Assembly (NCBI GenBank): GCA_015063645.1
Contig: SVTS01000003.1
Span: 1-64,000, forward strand
Origin: Oscillospiraceae bacterium
Lineage (GTDB): Bacteria > Bacillota > Clostridia > Oscillospirales > CAG-272
DNA length: 64,000 nucleotides
Reading direction: 5' to 3'
In this document: positions 19,411 to 28,356 of the stretch, in pieces
How positions within the stretch are numbered: the first letter of the stretch is position 1
How the letters are laid out: each line of letters begins with the position of its first letter
Made by a program: the position numbers and the translations under genes
Notes under the pieces: generated by a model
The model's input: the letters and a program-made list of their open reading frames with translations, nothing else
Databases searched by the model: none
Told to the model about the DNA's origin: nothing

Positions 19411-20670
19411 TTATCTCACCTGACCGCTGCCGTTTACGAGGAACTTTTCCGTGGTCAGTGCGTCAAGACCCATGGGACCGCGTGCGTGGAGTTTCTGGGT
19501 CGAAATGCCAAGCTCTGCGCCGAAGCCGAATTCGCCGCCGTCGGTGAAGCGGGTGGATGCATTCACATATACCGCCGCCGCGTCCACGCTCGTCTGGAAA
19601 AATTCGGCGGCAGCCAGATCGTTCGTCACGATGGCTTCACTGTGACCGGTGCCGTAGCGATTGATGTGAATCCGCGCCGTATCCAGTGTATCCACAATCT
19701 TCACCGCAACGATCAGATCGTTATATTCCGTATCCCAATCTTCCTCCGTCGCCGGTGTCACGTCGGGCAGAATCTCTCTTGTGCGCTCACACCCGCGGAT
19801 CTCGCAGTGATGTTCGTCCATCGCCGCTTTCAGCATCGGCAGAAAAGCCGGCGCGATCTGCGCGTTCACCAGAATCGTCTCACATGCATTGCACACGGAC
19901 GGGCGGGAAATTTTTGCGTTTACGGCGATCTTCAGCGCCATTTCCGGATCGGCATCCGCGTGGATGTACAGATGGCAGTTGCCTGCACCGGTCTCGATTA
20001 CAGGTACCCGGGCATTCTCCACCACGGCGCGGATCAATCCCTTGCCGCCGCGGGGAACCAGCACGTCGATCAGCCCGCGCATCTGCATCAGTGCCTCGGA
20101 GGAGGCGCGGGTGGTGTTCTCAATCAGCTGAATGGCTTCCGCCGGCAATCCGGTTTCTGCCAATGCACGGCGCGCCAGCGATACGACGGCACGGTTCGAT
20201 TCGATGGCTTCCTTGCCGCCGCGAAGCACAACCGCGTTGCCGCTCTTGATGCACAGGGCAGCTACATCCGCCGCCACGTTGGGACGGGCTTCAAAGATCA
20301 CGCCTACCACGCCCATGGGCACACGGATACGGCGTATCATAAGACCGTTGGGACGCGTCCAGCACTCGCCCTTGCCCACAGGATCCGGCAGTGCGGCGAT
20401 ATCCTCCGCCCCCTTTGCCATTCCTTCGATACGTGCGTCTGTCAGACGCAGGCGGTCCAGCATGGTGTCACGGACACCGTTTTCCGCCGCGTTTGCCAGA
20501 TCCTTTGCATTCGCTTCCAGAATCACGGATGCATTCTCACGCAGCAGCCGGGCAAAGGTGCAGAGGGCGCGGTTCTTCACCTCGGTGCGGGCTCTTGAAA
20601 GCATGGCAGAATTCACCTTTGCCCGCATACACAAATCGTACACTTCGTCGAAAATTTTCTTTTCTTCCAT
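19411..20670 (-). CDS. proA: Glutamate-5-semialdehyde dehydrogenase
   Basis: RVPMGVVGVIFEARPNVAADVAALCIKSGNAVVLRGGKEA; NASTRFTDGGEFGFGAELGISTQKLHARGPMGL. Confidence 0.96.
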   Translation of the reverse strand: MEEKKIFDEVYDLCMRAKVNSAMLSRARTEVKNRALCTFARLLRENASVILEANAKDLANAAENGVRDTMLDRLRLTDARIEGMAKGAEDIAALPDPVGKGECWTRPNGLMIRRIRVPMGVVGVIFEARPNVAADVAALCIKSGNAVVLRGGKEAIESNRAVVSLARRALAETGLPAEAIQLIENTTRASSEALMQMRGLIDVLVPRGGKGLIRAVVENARVPVIETGAGNCHLYIHADADPEMALKIAVNAKISRPSVCNACETILVNAQIAPAFLPMLKAAMDEHHCEIRGCERTREILPDVTPATEEDWDTEYNDLIVAVKIVDTLDTARIHINRYGTGHSEAIVTNDLAAAEFFQTSVDAAAVYVNASTRFTDGGEFGFGAELGISTQKLHARGPMGLDALTTEKFLVNGSGQVR

Positions 20671-21458
20671 CAGTTTTCCTCTTTCTTCGCGGCGAAATAT
20701 GTACCGGTGCGCTGACCGTCGATGATGCCGTAGAGCACTCTGGGATCCCGTCCGTTGAGAATCTGCATGGGAATACCGGCACCGGTGGCAATCTGCGCCG
20801 CTTTCAGCTTGGTGATCATACCGCCCGTACCGCGGGTAGATCCGACACCGCCCGCATAGGCGAGGATCTCTTCGCTGATCTCCTCAACTGTACTGATGAG
20901 GCGGGCGTTTTTATTCTTTCGGGGATCGCTGTCATACAGACCGTCGATATCACTGAGATTGATCAGCAGATCCGCGTCGCAGATGATGGCAACATAGGCG
21001 GACAGCGTATCGTTTCCGCCGAATTTAATTCCCTCATAGGAGACGGAGTCGTTCTCGTTGACAATCGGAATACAGCCGAATCCGATCAGGCGCGCAAAGG
21101 TAGATTTCGCCAGCGCAAAGCGGTTCTCATCATCCACTACATCCTTGGTTACCAGAATCTGACCGACGGTGATGCCGTATGCGCCGAACAGCCGCTCATA
21201 CAGCCGCATGATCTCGCACTGTCCCACTGCGGCAAGTGCCTGCTTTTCCTCTGTTGTGCGGTCGGTGATCTCAAGCCCAAGACGGCTTGTGCCCGCAGAC
21301 ACCGCGCCGGAGGACACCAGAACCACTTCCAGCCCCGCGTTATGCATATCGGACAGGACGCGCACCAACGTTTCGATGCGGCGGATATTCAGTTTTCCCG
21401 TGGCGTAGGTCAGAGTTGATGTACCGATTTTGACCACAATTCTCTTATATTTACCCAT
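20670..21458 (-). CDS. proB: Glutamate 5-kinase (without PUA domain)
   Basis: KRIVVKIGTSTLT, VLVSSGAVSAGTSRLG, VNENDSV, GTGGMITKLKAAQIA; ATGA overlap with proA. Confidence 0.95.
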   Translation of the reverse strand: MGKYKRIVVKIGTSTLTYATGKLNIRRIETLVRVLSDMHNAGLEVVLVSSGAVSAGTSRLGLEITDRTTEEKQALAAVGQCEIMRLYERLFGAYGITVGQILVTKDVVDDENRFALAKSTFARLIGFGCIPIVNENDSVSYEGIKFGGNDTLSAYVAIICDADLLINLSDIDGLYDSDPRKNKNARLISTVEEISEEILAYAGGVGSTRGTGGMITKLKAAQIATGAGIPMQILNGRDPRVLYGIIDGQRTGTYFAAKKEEN

Positions 21459-21664
21459 TTGTTCCATGACTGTCAGCAAAAAGCTCCCGATTTCCAAAAA
21501 ATTTTCACAAAATGTATTTCTTTCTCCGCCGGAATAGATTATAATTATATATGTATACCTATGCGTGAAGAAGTTACACCTTTATTATATCACACTCCCC
21601 GAATAAATCAAGGGGGAGCGAATGAAATCACGCATCGGAATGAAAAAAACGAACGGAGACTGAG

Positions 21665-22369
21665 ATGAAGGAAAGATATACAATTTCAATTGCGGATATC
21701 CAGCTCAACATTCTCTCGGATGAGCCGGAGGATTATGTACATTTCGTCGTCGGACAGCTGGATCAGATCGTGCGTGAGATGACCATGAAGAATCAGCGGT
21801 GCTCCAAGCTGGATGCGGCGCTTCTCTGCGCGCTGGATTCCCTCAGCGAAAAAAACAAGAGCGACAAGCGCATCAAGAATCTGGAAGCACAGATCTCCCT
21901 GTATGAAGCGACGATCAAACGGCTCCGTCAGGATATCGCCCAGATGCAGCAGGCAGGCATTCCGAAGCCCGCACCTCAGCCGATCAAGGAGATTCTGAAA
22001 GAGGATGCCGCGCTGTTCCGGAAAGAGGAAAAGCCCGCCGAGGCAAAACCTGCGGCAAAAGAGCTCAAAGAAGAAACTCCGGTACAGGTTCCGCTGAATA
22101 CTGTCAGCGAAGAAGCCCCCCGGCAGGCTGATACGCCCGCTGAGGAGAAGCCGGAGGAGGAAAAGCCCGCTCTGCAGAATGCCAAGCTCCGCCAGATTGA
22201 GGAGCTGCTCCGCCGCCGCAGTGAAGACGGTGCCGGCGATGATGCGGCAGAATCTGCCTCCGAGAACAGCAGCCGGGATGCCAAGCTGCGTGAAATTGAA
22301 GAACTGCTGCGCAAAAACGGCGGCGGTCAGTCCCTGAGTGAAGCTCTCCATGATGCGATCCGGAGCTGA
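21665..22369 (+). CDS. ZapA-like cell division protein with long C-terminal extension
   Basis: N-terminal YTISIADIQLNILSDEPEDYVHFVVGQLDQIVREM and coiled coil. Confidence 0.75.
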   Translation: MKERYTISIADIQLNILSDEPEDYVHFVVGQLDQIVREMTMKNQRCSKLDAALLCALDSLSEKNKSDKRIKNLEAQISLYEATIKRLRQDIAQMQQAGIPKPAPQPIKEILKEDAALFRKEEKPAEAKPAAKELKEETPVQVPLNTVSEEAPRQADTPAEEKPEEEKPALQNAKLRQIEELLRRRSEDGAGDDAAESASENSSRDAKLREIEELLRKNGGGQSLSEALHDAIRS

Positions 22370-24413
22370 TTTTCTGCCGGAACTGCTTGCCCCCGCCGGT
22401 TCGCCCGAGGCTCTTGCCGCCGCCATTGAGGGAGGCGCGGACGCAGTTTATTTCGGCGCAGTCAAATTCAGTGCGCGCATGCGCGCCAAAAATTTCTCCG
22501 AAACGGAGCTGTACGATGCCATCGCCCTCTGCCGGGCATACGGCGTACGTTCGTACATCACGGTCAACACCCGTCTGCGGGACGGCGAACTTCCCGAGAT
22601 GCTGGACACAGTTGGCATCCTCCACGATGCCGGCGCGGATGCGCTGATCATGGCAGATCTGGGGGCGGCGGCAATGGTCCGTGAAAAATATCCCGCGCTG
22701 GAGCTGCATGCCAGCACACAGCTCTCCGGCTGTTCCGCCGAGGATGCACGGGTACTGCAGACACTTGGATTTTCCCGGATGGTCTGTCCCAGAGAGCTGT
22801 CCCTGAAGCAAATCTCCCTGCTCTGCGGCGCATCCCCCATTGAAATTGAAATGTTTATCCACGGTGCGCACTGTGTTTCCTATTCGGGACAGTGCATGCT
22901 CAGCTACGCCATGGGCGGCAGAAGCGGCAACCGGGGTGAATGTGCTCAGCCGTGCCGGCTTCCTTACATGATCAGCTGTGCCGCAGGGGCAAGCAAAAAC
23001 GAATATCCCCTCAGCCTGAAGGACATGTGTCTCGCGGGACATATCCGTGAGATCATTCTCAGCGGTGCATCTTCCCTGAAGCTGGAAGGCAGACAGAAAT
23101 CCGCCGATTACGTCTGGGGCGTTACCAAAATGTACCGGACACTGCTGGACGAACGCCGGGATGCAAGTACGGATGAAATCGCCTCTCTGGCGGCGCTGTT
23201 CAGCCGGGACGGATTCAGCGACGGCTATTTCCGCGACCGCTACGCCGACATGCTGGGCGTACGCCGCCGGGACGACACGGAGATGTCCAAAAATGCACCT
23301 GCGTTTCCGGGGCTGACGAAAAAAATCCCGCTGGATGCTGCATTCCGCATGCGCGCCGGCGAGCCGATTTCCCTCTCGCTGACAAACGGCGAGAAGACCG
23401 TCACCGTCTGCGGTGACATTCCCGATGCGGCACGCACTGCCGCCATGGATGCGGAAAATGCCAAAAAGAACCTGTCCAAATTCGGCGGAACGCCGTATGT
23501 TCTGCGGAATTTCACAGCGGAAATCGATGACGGACTGTTCTGCACCCCCGCAAAGCTGAACGCTCTGCGCCGGGATGCCATTGCCGCACTGAACGCGCCG
23601 GCTGTCCGTGAAATCCAGGATGCTGCGGTGCCGGGGAAACCGGCATCCGCACCTGCCGCGCCGCTGCGCCGGACGGCAGAATTCCTCTCTCCGGATCAGA
23701 TTCCTCCGGAAGCGGAGGAGTTCTTCGACGAGATCTATCTGCCCCTGCGCTGCCGTGCACGGGATTATTCCGTAATGCTCCCGCCGTATGCGCCGGACAA
23801 GACGCTCAGCCGCGCCGAAGCGGCACTGTCCATTGTATCTCCCCGCTCGGTTCTGGTGCAGAGTCCCGCACAGATCGCGCTGGCGGTACGCAGCGGTATC
23901 CCCGCATTTGCCTCCCTGCGGCTGAATGTATTCAATGACCGCTGTGCGCAGGAAATCATCCGGCTGGGTGCCGCCGCTATCACCGCATCGCCTGAGATCC
24001 CGCTGGGCGCTGTACGCGCCATGTCGGTTCCCCGCGCCGTGATCGCCTACGGACGACTGCCCCTGATGCTGACGCTCCGCTGTGCCATCTCCGACGGCGG
24101 AAGCTGCTGCACGCTGGACGGCACAGGCGGATTCCATGAGAATACGGAAAAGCCCCATCTGTGCCGTGCGTCCCTCACTGACCGTACCGGCACATCCTTC
24201 CCACTGATCGGCATGTATGACGGCTCCAACGTGCTCTACAACAGCGTTCCGCTGTACATGGCTGACCGCATGGACACCCTGCTCCGCTGCGGCGCAGGTG
24301 TGCATCACTTTATTTTCTCCGATGAGACGAAAGCCGAAGCGGCACGGGTTATCCGCGCATACCGGGACGGTATGCCGCCCGCTGATCCTGCCGCCGTACG
24401 GCGACTGAAATAA
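22338..24413 (+). CDS. Peptidase U32 family protein
   Basis: LLAPAGSPEALAAAIEGGADAVYFG; U32 signature EMFIHGAHCVSYSGQCMLSYAMGGRSGNRGECAQPCR; start could be 22350. Confidence 0.92.
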   Translation: MKLSMMRSGADFLPELLAPAGSPEALAAAIEGGADAVYFGAVKFSARMRAKNFSETELYDAIALCRAYGVRSYITVNTRLRDGELPEMLDTVGILHDAGADALIMADLGAAAMVREKYPALELHASTQLSGCSAEDARVLQTLGFSRMVCPRELSLKQISLLCGASPIEIEMFIHGAHCVSYSGQCMLSYAMGGRSGNRGECAQPCRLPYMISCAAGASKNEYPLSLKDMCLAGHIREIILSGASSLKLEGRQKSADYVWGVTKMYRTLLDERRDASTDEIASLAALFSRDGFSDGYFRDRYADMLGVRRRDDTEMSKNAPAFPGLTKKIPLDAAFRMRAGEPISLSLTNGEKTVTVCGDIPDAARTAAMDAENAKKNLSKFGGTPYVLRNFTAEIDDGLFCTPAKLNALRRDAIAALNAPAVREIQDAAVPGKPASAPAAPLRRTAEFLSPDQIPPEAEEFFDEIYLPLRCRARDYSVMLPPYAPDKTLSRAEAALSIVSPRSVLVQSPAQIALAVRSGIPAFASLRLNVFNDRCAQEIIRLGAAAITASPEIPLGAVRAMSVPRAVIAYGRLPLMLTLRCAISDGGSCCTLDGTGGFHENTEKPHLCRASLTDRTGTSFPLIGMYDGSNVLYNSVPLYMADRMDTLLRCGAGVHHFIFSDETKAEAARVIRAYRDGMPPADPAAVRRLK

Positions 24414-24435
24414 ACGACAACCGAAAGGACTCTGT

Positions 24436-24888
24436 ATGACTGCATCATTTCCCGTCCGGATCCGCCTTGTACGCGATGGCGCATCCATCCCCCGCTACGC
24501 CACCGCAGGCGCTGCCGCCTGCGATCTCACCGCCGCCGTGGAGCAGCCGATTCTGCTGAAAGCCGGCGAAAGTGTCTCCATCCCCACCGGCATCGCCATC
24601 TCCATGGAGCAGAGCGGCTACGTCGCCATCATCTGCGCCCGTTCCGGACTGGCATTCCGCCACGGCCTGAATCTGGTTAACGGCATCGGTGTCATCGATG
24701 AGGATTACCGGGGCGAAATCTGCGTGGGACTGCGCAACAACAGCAGTGCGGATTATGTGATCCAGCCGGGCGAGCGTATCGCCCAGATGATGTTCATGCC
24801 GTATGTGCAGGCATCCTTTATCGCCGCAGACTCGCTGGATGATACGGAGCGGGGTGAGGGCGGTTTCGGTTCCACAGGAAAATTCTGA
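24436..24888 (+). CDS. dut: dUTP diphosphatase
   Basis: ARSGLAFRHGLNLVNGIGVIDEDYRGEICVGLRN, RIAQMMF, GEGGFGSTGKF. Confidence 0.95.
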   Translation: MTASFPVRIRLVRDGASIPRYATAGAAACDLTAAVEQPILLKAGESVSIPTGIAISMEQSGYVAIICARSGLAFRHGLNLVNGIGVIDEDYRGEICVGLRNNSSADYVIQPGERIAQMMFMPYVQASFIAADSLDDTERGEGGFGSTGKF

Positions 24889-24898
24889 GGTATAGACT

Positions 24899-25156
24899 AT
24901 GAGAAAGAACTTCTGGCTGAATCTGTTTCTGATCTGCGTGGGCGTTGTTGTCGGCACACTTGCCGCCAATCTCTGCGCCGGAATCCCGATGCTCTCCTGG
25001 CTGGCTTACGGCATGGACTTCGGTATGGCGGCTCCCGCCACGGTGGATCTGCAGGTGATCTCCTTCACCATCGGCATCACCCTGAATCTGAACATCTCGG
25101 TGATCATTTTCATCACACTCTCCGTACTTTTGGGCAATCTGATTGCCCGCAAGTGA
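24899..25156 (+). CDS. DUF4321-like two-TM membrane protein
   Basis: 85 aa with two hydrophobic helices, located just upstream of maf. Confidence 0.7.
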   Translation: MRKNFWLNLFLICVGVVVGTLAANLCAGIPMLSWLAYGMDFGMAAPATVDLQVISFTIGITLNLNISVIIFITLSVLLGNLIARK

Positions 25157-25187
25157 GTACAGACTGCGGAAAGGAACGTACAGCATC

Positions 25188-25793
25188 ATGAACAACACAG
25201 CTGCCGGACGCCGGCTGATTCTGGCATCCGGCTCTCCGCGGCGGCACGATATTCTGTGCACCGCGGGCATCCCCCACGAGATCCGTGTCGCGGATGCGGA
25301 CGAATCGCTGCCGGCGGGCATCGCCCCCTCTGATGCGGTGGAAATGCTCTCCGCGCGCAAGGCGTCTGCGGTTCTGCGCACTGCCGCAGCGGATGAGATC
25401 ATTCTCGCGGCAGATACCGTGGTCAGCCTGAACGGTGTCATCCTCGGGAAACCGCTGGATGAAGATGACGCACGGGCAATGCTCCGTGCCCAGTCGGGGA
25501 ATGCCCAGGAGGTATATACCGGCATCACAATCACGGACGGACACACGACCGTGACCACGCATGAAAAAACAATAGTCCGCATGCGCACGATCCACGAGGA
25601 TGAAATCGAAGATTATATCGCCTCGGGTGATCCCATGGACAAGGCGGGCGCATACGGATATCAGAGTCTCGCCGGCGTTTTCGTCGCCGGAATCGAGGGC
25701 GATTACTTCAATGTAGTCGGTCTGCCCCTGTGCAGAGTGAGCACAATTCTGCGGGAGCAGTTCGACTTCCGTCCCCAATGGAACCGGCGCTAA
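25188..25793 (+). CDS. maf: Maf family nucleotide pyrophosphatase
   Basis: RLILASGSPRRHDIL, ILAADTVV, DKAGAYGYQ; start trimmed to 25188. Confidence 0.93.
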   Translation: MNNTAAGRRLILASGSPRRHDILCTAGIPHEIRVADADESLPAGIAPSDAVEMLSARKASAVLRTAAADEIILAADTVVSLNGVILGKPLDEDDARAMLRAQSGNAQEVYTGITITDGHTTVTTHEKTIVRMRTIHEDEIEDYIASGDPMDKAGAYGYQSLAGVFVAGIEGDYFNVVGLPLCRVSTILREQFDFRPQWNRR

Positions 25794-25841
25794 GAATTTG
25801 GAAAGGAATTCCGTGCCCTCCGGCACGAACAGATAAGTATT

Positions 25842-26849
25842 ATGGGAAAAAGCATCGGCATCGATCTCGGCACTGCCAATACGATCGTCTATGTAAAAGG
25901 GCGCGGCATCGTACTGCGTGAACCATCGGTGGTAGCGGTAGAAGCCCGCACCCGCCGTGTGGTGGCAGTAGGCAACGAAGCCAAACTCATGCTGGGCAAA
26001 ACGCCCGGCTCCATCACGGCGATGCGTCCGCTGAAAGACGGCGTTATTGCGGAATTTGACGTTACAGCCGCCATGCTGCGGCATTATTTCGATAAAGTAT
26101 CCGGCACAACACTTTTCAGCCGTCCGCGGGTCATTATCTGCATTCCTTACGGTGTGACGGAAGTGGAAAAGCGTGCGGTGGAGGATGTGGCGCTTGAGGC
26201 AGGCGCGCAGTCCGTTGCGCTGATTGAGGAGCCCATCGCCGCCGCCATCGGCGCCGGTCTGAAAGTGGAAGGAGCCCAGGGATCCATGATCGTGGATATC
26301 GGCGGCGGCACCACGGAAGTAGCTGTCACCAGCCTCGGCGGCATTGTCATTTCCAACTCTCTTCGCTCGGCGGGCGATGAGCTGGACGAAGCGATCATCG
26401 CCTACATGAAGCGGCGGCACAACGTGCTGATCGGCGAAATGACGGCGGAAATGCTGAAGAAGAATATCGGCAGCGTACATAAGCAGTACGACCGGGGCAA
26501 CATGATCGTCCGCGGACGGAATCTGCTCAACGGTCTGCCCGCCACCCTCACCGTATCTTCGGCGGAGATCCGTCTCGCCATGAGCGAGGAAATCGAGCAC
26601 ATCGTTGCCTGCATAGGCAACACACTGGAGAATACCCCCCCGGAGCTGTCCTCCGATATCTATGACAACGGCATCATGCTGGCAGGCGGCGGTGCCCTGC
26701 TGGCAGGACTTGATGCGCTGATCAGCGCCTTCACCGGCATCCGCACCACCGTTGCCAAAGCGCCGCTGGACTGCGTGGCAATCGGCATCGGCAAAGTGAT
26801 CGACAGCGTGGGCGAGCTGGGCGGCATCGTCACGTTCCGCTCCCGCTGA
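25842..26849 (+). CDS. mreB: Rod shape-determining protein MreB
   Basis: GIDLGTANTIVYVKGRGIVLREPSVVA; DIGGGTTEVAV; LAGGGALLAGLD. Confidence 0.96.
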   Translation: MGKSIGIDLGTANTIVYVKGRGIVLREPSVVAVEARTRRVVAVGNEAKLMLGKTPGSITAMRPLKDGVIAEFDVTAAMLRHYFDKVSGTTLFSRPRVIICIPYGVTEVEKRAVEDVALEAGAQSVALIEEPIAAAIGAGLKVEGAQGSMIVDIGGGTTEVAVTSLGGIVISNSLRSAGDELDEAIIAYMKRRHNVLIGEMTAEMLKKNIGSVHKQYDRGNMIVRGRNLLNGLPATLTVSSAEIRLAMSEEIEHIVACIGNTLENTPPELSSDIYDNGIMLAGGGALLAGLDALISAFTGIRTTVAKAPLDCVAIGIGKVIDSVGELGGIVTFRSR

Positions 26850-26864
26850 TACAGGATAACAGTT

Positions 26865-27707
26865 ATGCGTGATTTTCTGAAAAGCAGATTCTTTGTGGTA
26901 ACGGCGATCATCACGCTGATCCTGGTCGCCATTCCCACGGTTCTCTCCACCTTCGGTCTGCAGAATTACCTCCGCGGTGCGGTCAATGTTCTCATGACGC
27001 CGCTCCAGAAGGGGTTCAACTATGTGACCGATGCGCTGGACGGATTTACTTCGTATTTCTCGGAATTTGACGAACTTGTAGCGGAAAACACCCGTCTGAA
27101 AATGGAACTGGCACAGCTGAGCGACCGCATCTACGAAGCGCAGGAAACCGAAACACGCAATGCGTGGCTTATGCAGTTTCTGGAAATGAAGCGCGCCCAT
27201 ACGGATTTCGCCTTCGCGGATGCGGTGATCACCGGGCGTGAAAGTGTCAATTATCTGACTGTCCTCACCGTGGATCAGGGTACCGCTCACGGCATTGCTG
27301 CCGGCATGCCCGTGGTAACGCCGGACGGCGTTCTCGGGTTTGTGGATGAAGTCGGCATCAGCTGGGCAAAGATCCGTACGCTGATCGAGGCATCCGCCTC
27401 CATCGGCGCCTGTGTGGAGCGCACGGGCGAGGACGCGCTGATCGAGGGCAGTTTCTCCCTTGCCAAAGAGGGACTCTGCCGTCTCACCTATCTGGATGCG
27501 GAATCCGACATACAGGTAGGTGACCGCATCATCACGAGCGGCTACGGCAGCGTATATCCCCGGGGACTGGTGATCGGTTATGTAACCGAAATCCTCCCTG
27601 ACGAATACAGCCGCACACTGACCGCTACCGTCCGTCCCGCATCCTCCCTGAGCGGTCTGGATCGGGTTATGATTATTACATCCTATGAAACAACAACTCA
27701 TGAATAA
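26865..27707 (+). CDS. mreC: Rod shape-determining protein MreC
   Basis: N-terminal TM, coiled coil, VITSGYGSVYPRGLVIGYV. Confidence 0.93.
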   Translation: MRDFLKSRFFVVTAIITLILVAIPTVLSTFGLQNYLRGAVNVLMTPLQKGFNYVTDALDGFTSYFSEFDELVAENTRLKMELAQLSDRIYEAQETETRNAWLMQFLEMKRAHTDFAFADAVITGRESVNYLTVLTVDQGTAHGIAAGMPVVTPDGVLGFVDEVGISWAKIRTLIEASASIGACVERTGEDALIEGSFSLAKEGLCRLTYLDAESDIQVGDRIITSGYGSVYPRGLVIGYVTEILPDEYSRTLTATVRPASSLSGLDRVMIITSYETTTHE

Positions 27708-28341
27708 AACATCCCCTCCGGTGCAGAAACGGCAAAGACCGCTTCCGCTTTCCCCGCGGGATAAAGTGTCCATTTTTCTGCGGCGTCATCTGCATATTCC
27801 CACTCTCCGCCCGGACGGCGAAACACTGGGAAAAGCAGCGCTGTGCGGCGCGCTGATCGTCTTCTGCGCACTTCTGCAGACGACGGTTTTTGCACGGTTC
27901 CGTCCTTTCGGCGCCATTCCGGATCTGATGCTCCCGCTGGTGATCGCCATCGCTATGACGGAGGGCGAACGCTGGGGTGCGGTCTGCGGTGTGATCGCAG
28001 CCTTTATTATCGAATCGCTGGGAGCGGATACCATCTCGCTGCTCCCTCTTCTTTATATGCCCGCAGGGTATCTCTGCCCCATCATCACGGAGCTGTATCT
28101 CACCGACACGGTTCCGGTACGGCTGATTTATACTGCTGTCAGTACATTGGGGCGCTCGGTCATTTCTCTTCTGTATCTGGCACTGACAGCGGAGCATTTT
28201 GATCTGCCGGCGCTGTTTGCCGGCGTGATTCTGCCGGAATATGCCTCCGCTTTTCTGATGGCGATTCCGGTGCATATTCTTGTTAAGCTGGTATTCCATC
28301 CCTTCCACAAATCCCGTTCCGAGCGCATCGGAACATTGTAA
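27685..28341 (+). CDS. mreD: Rod shape-determining protein MreD
   Basis: Multi-TM protein, overlaps mreC and precedes PBP2. Confidence 0.8.
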   Translation: MKQQLMNKTSPPVQKRQRPLPLSPRDKVSIFLRRHLHIPTLRPDGETLGKAALCGALIVFCALLQTTVFARFRPFGAIPDLMLPLVIAIAMTEGERWGAVCGVIAAFIIESLGADTISLLPLLYMPAGYLCPIITELYLTDTVPVRLIYTAVSTLGRSVISLLYLALTAEHFDLPALFAGVILPEYASAFLMAIPVHILVKLVFHPFHKSRSERIGTL

Positions 28342-28356
28342 TGAAAGGAAAGACAA

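Noticed and set aside
25113-27773. 886-codon minus-strand ORF
   Set aside because: Antisense to maf-mreB-mreC in the same codon register.
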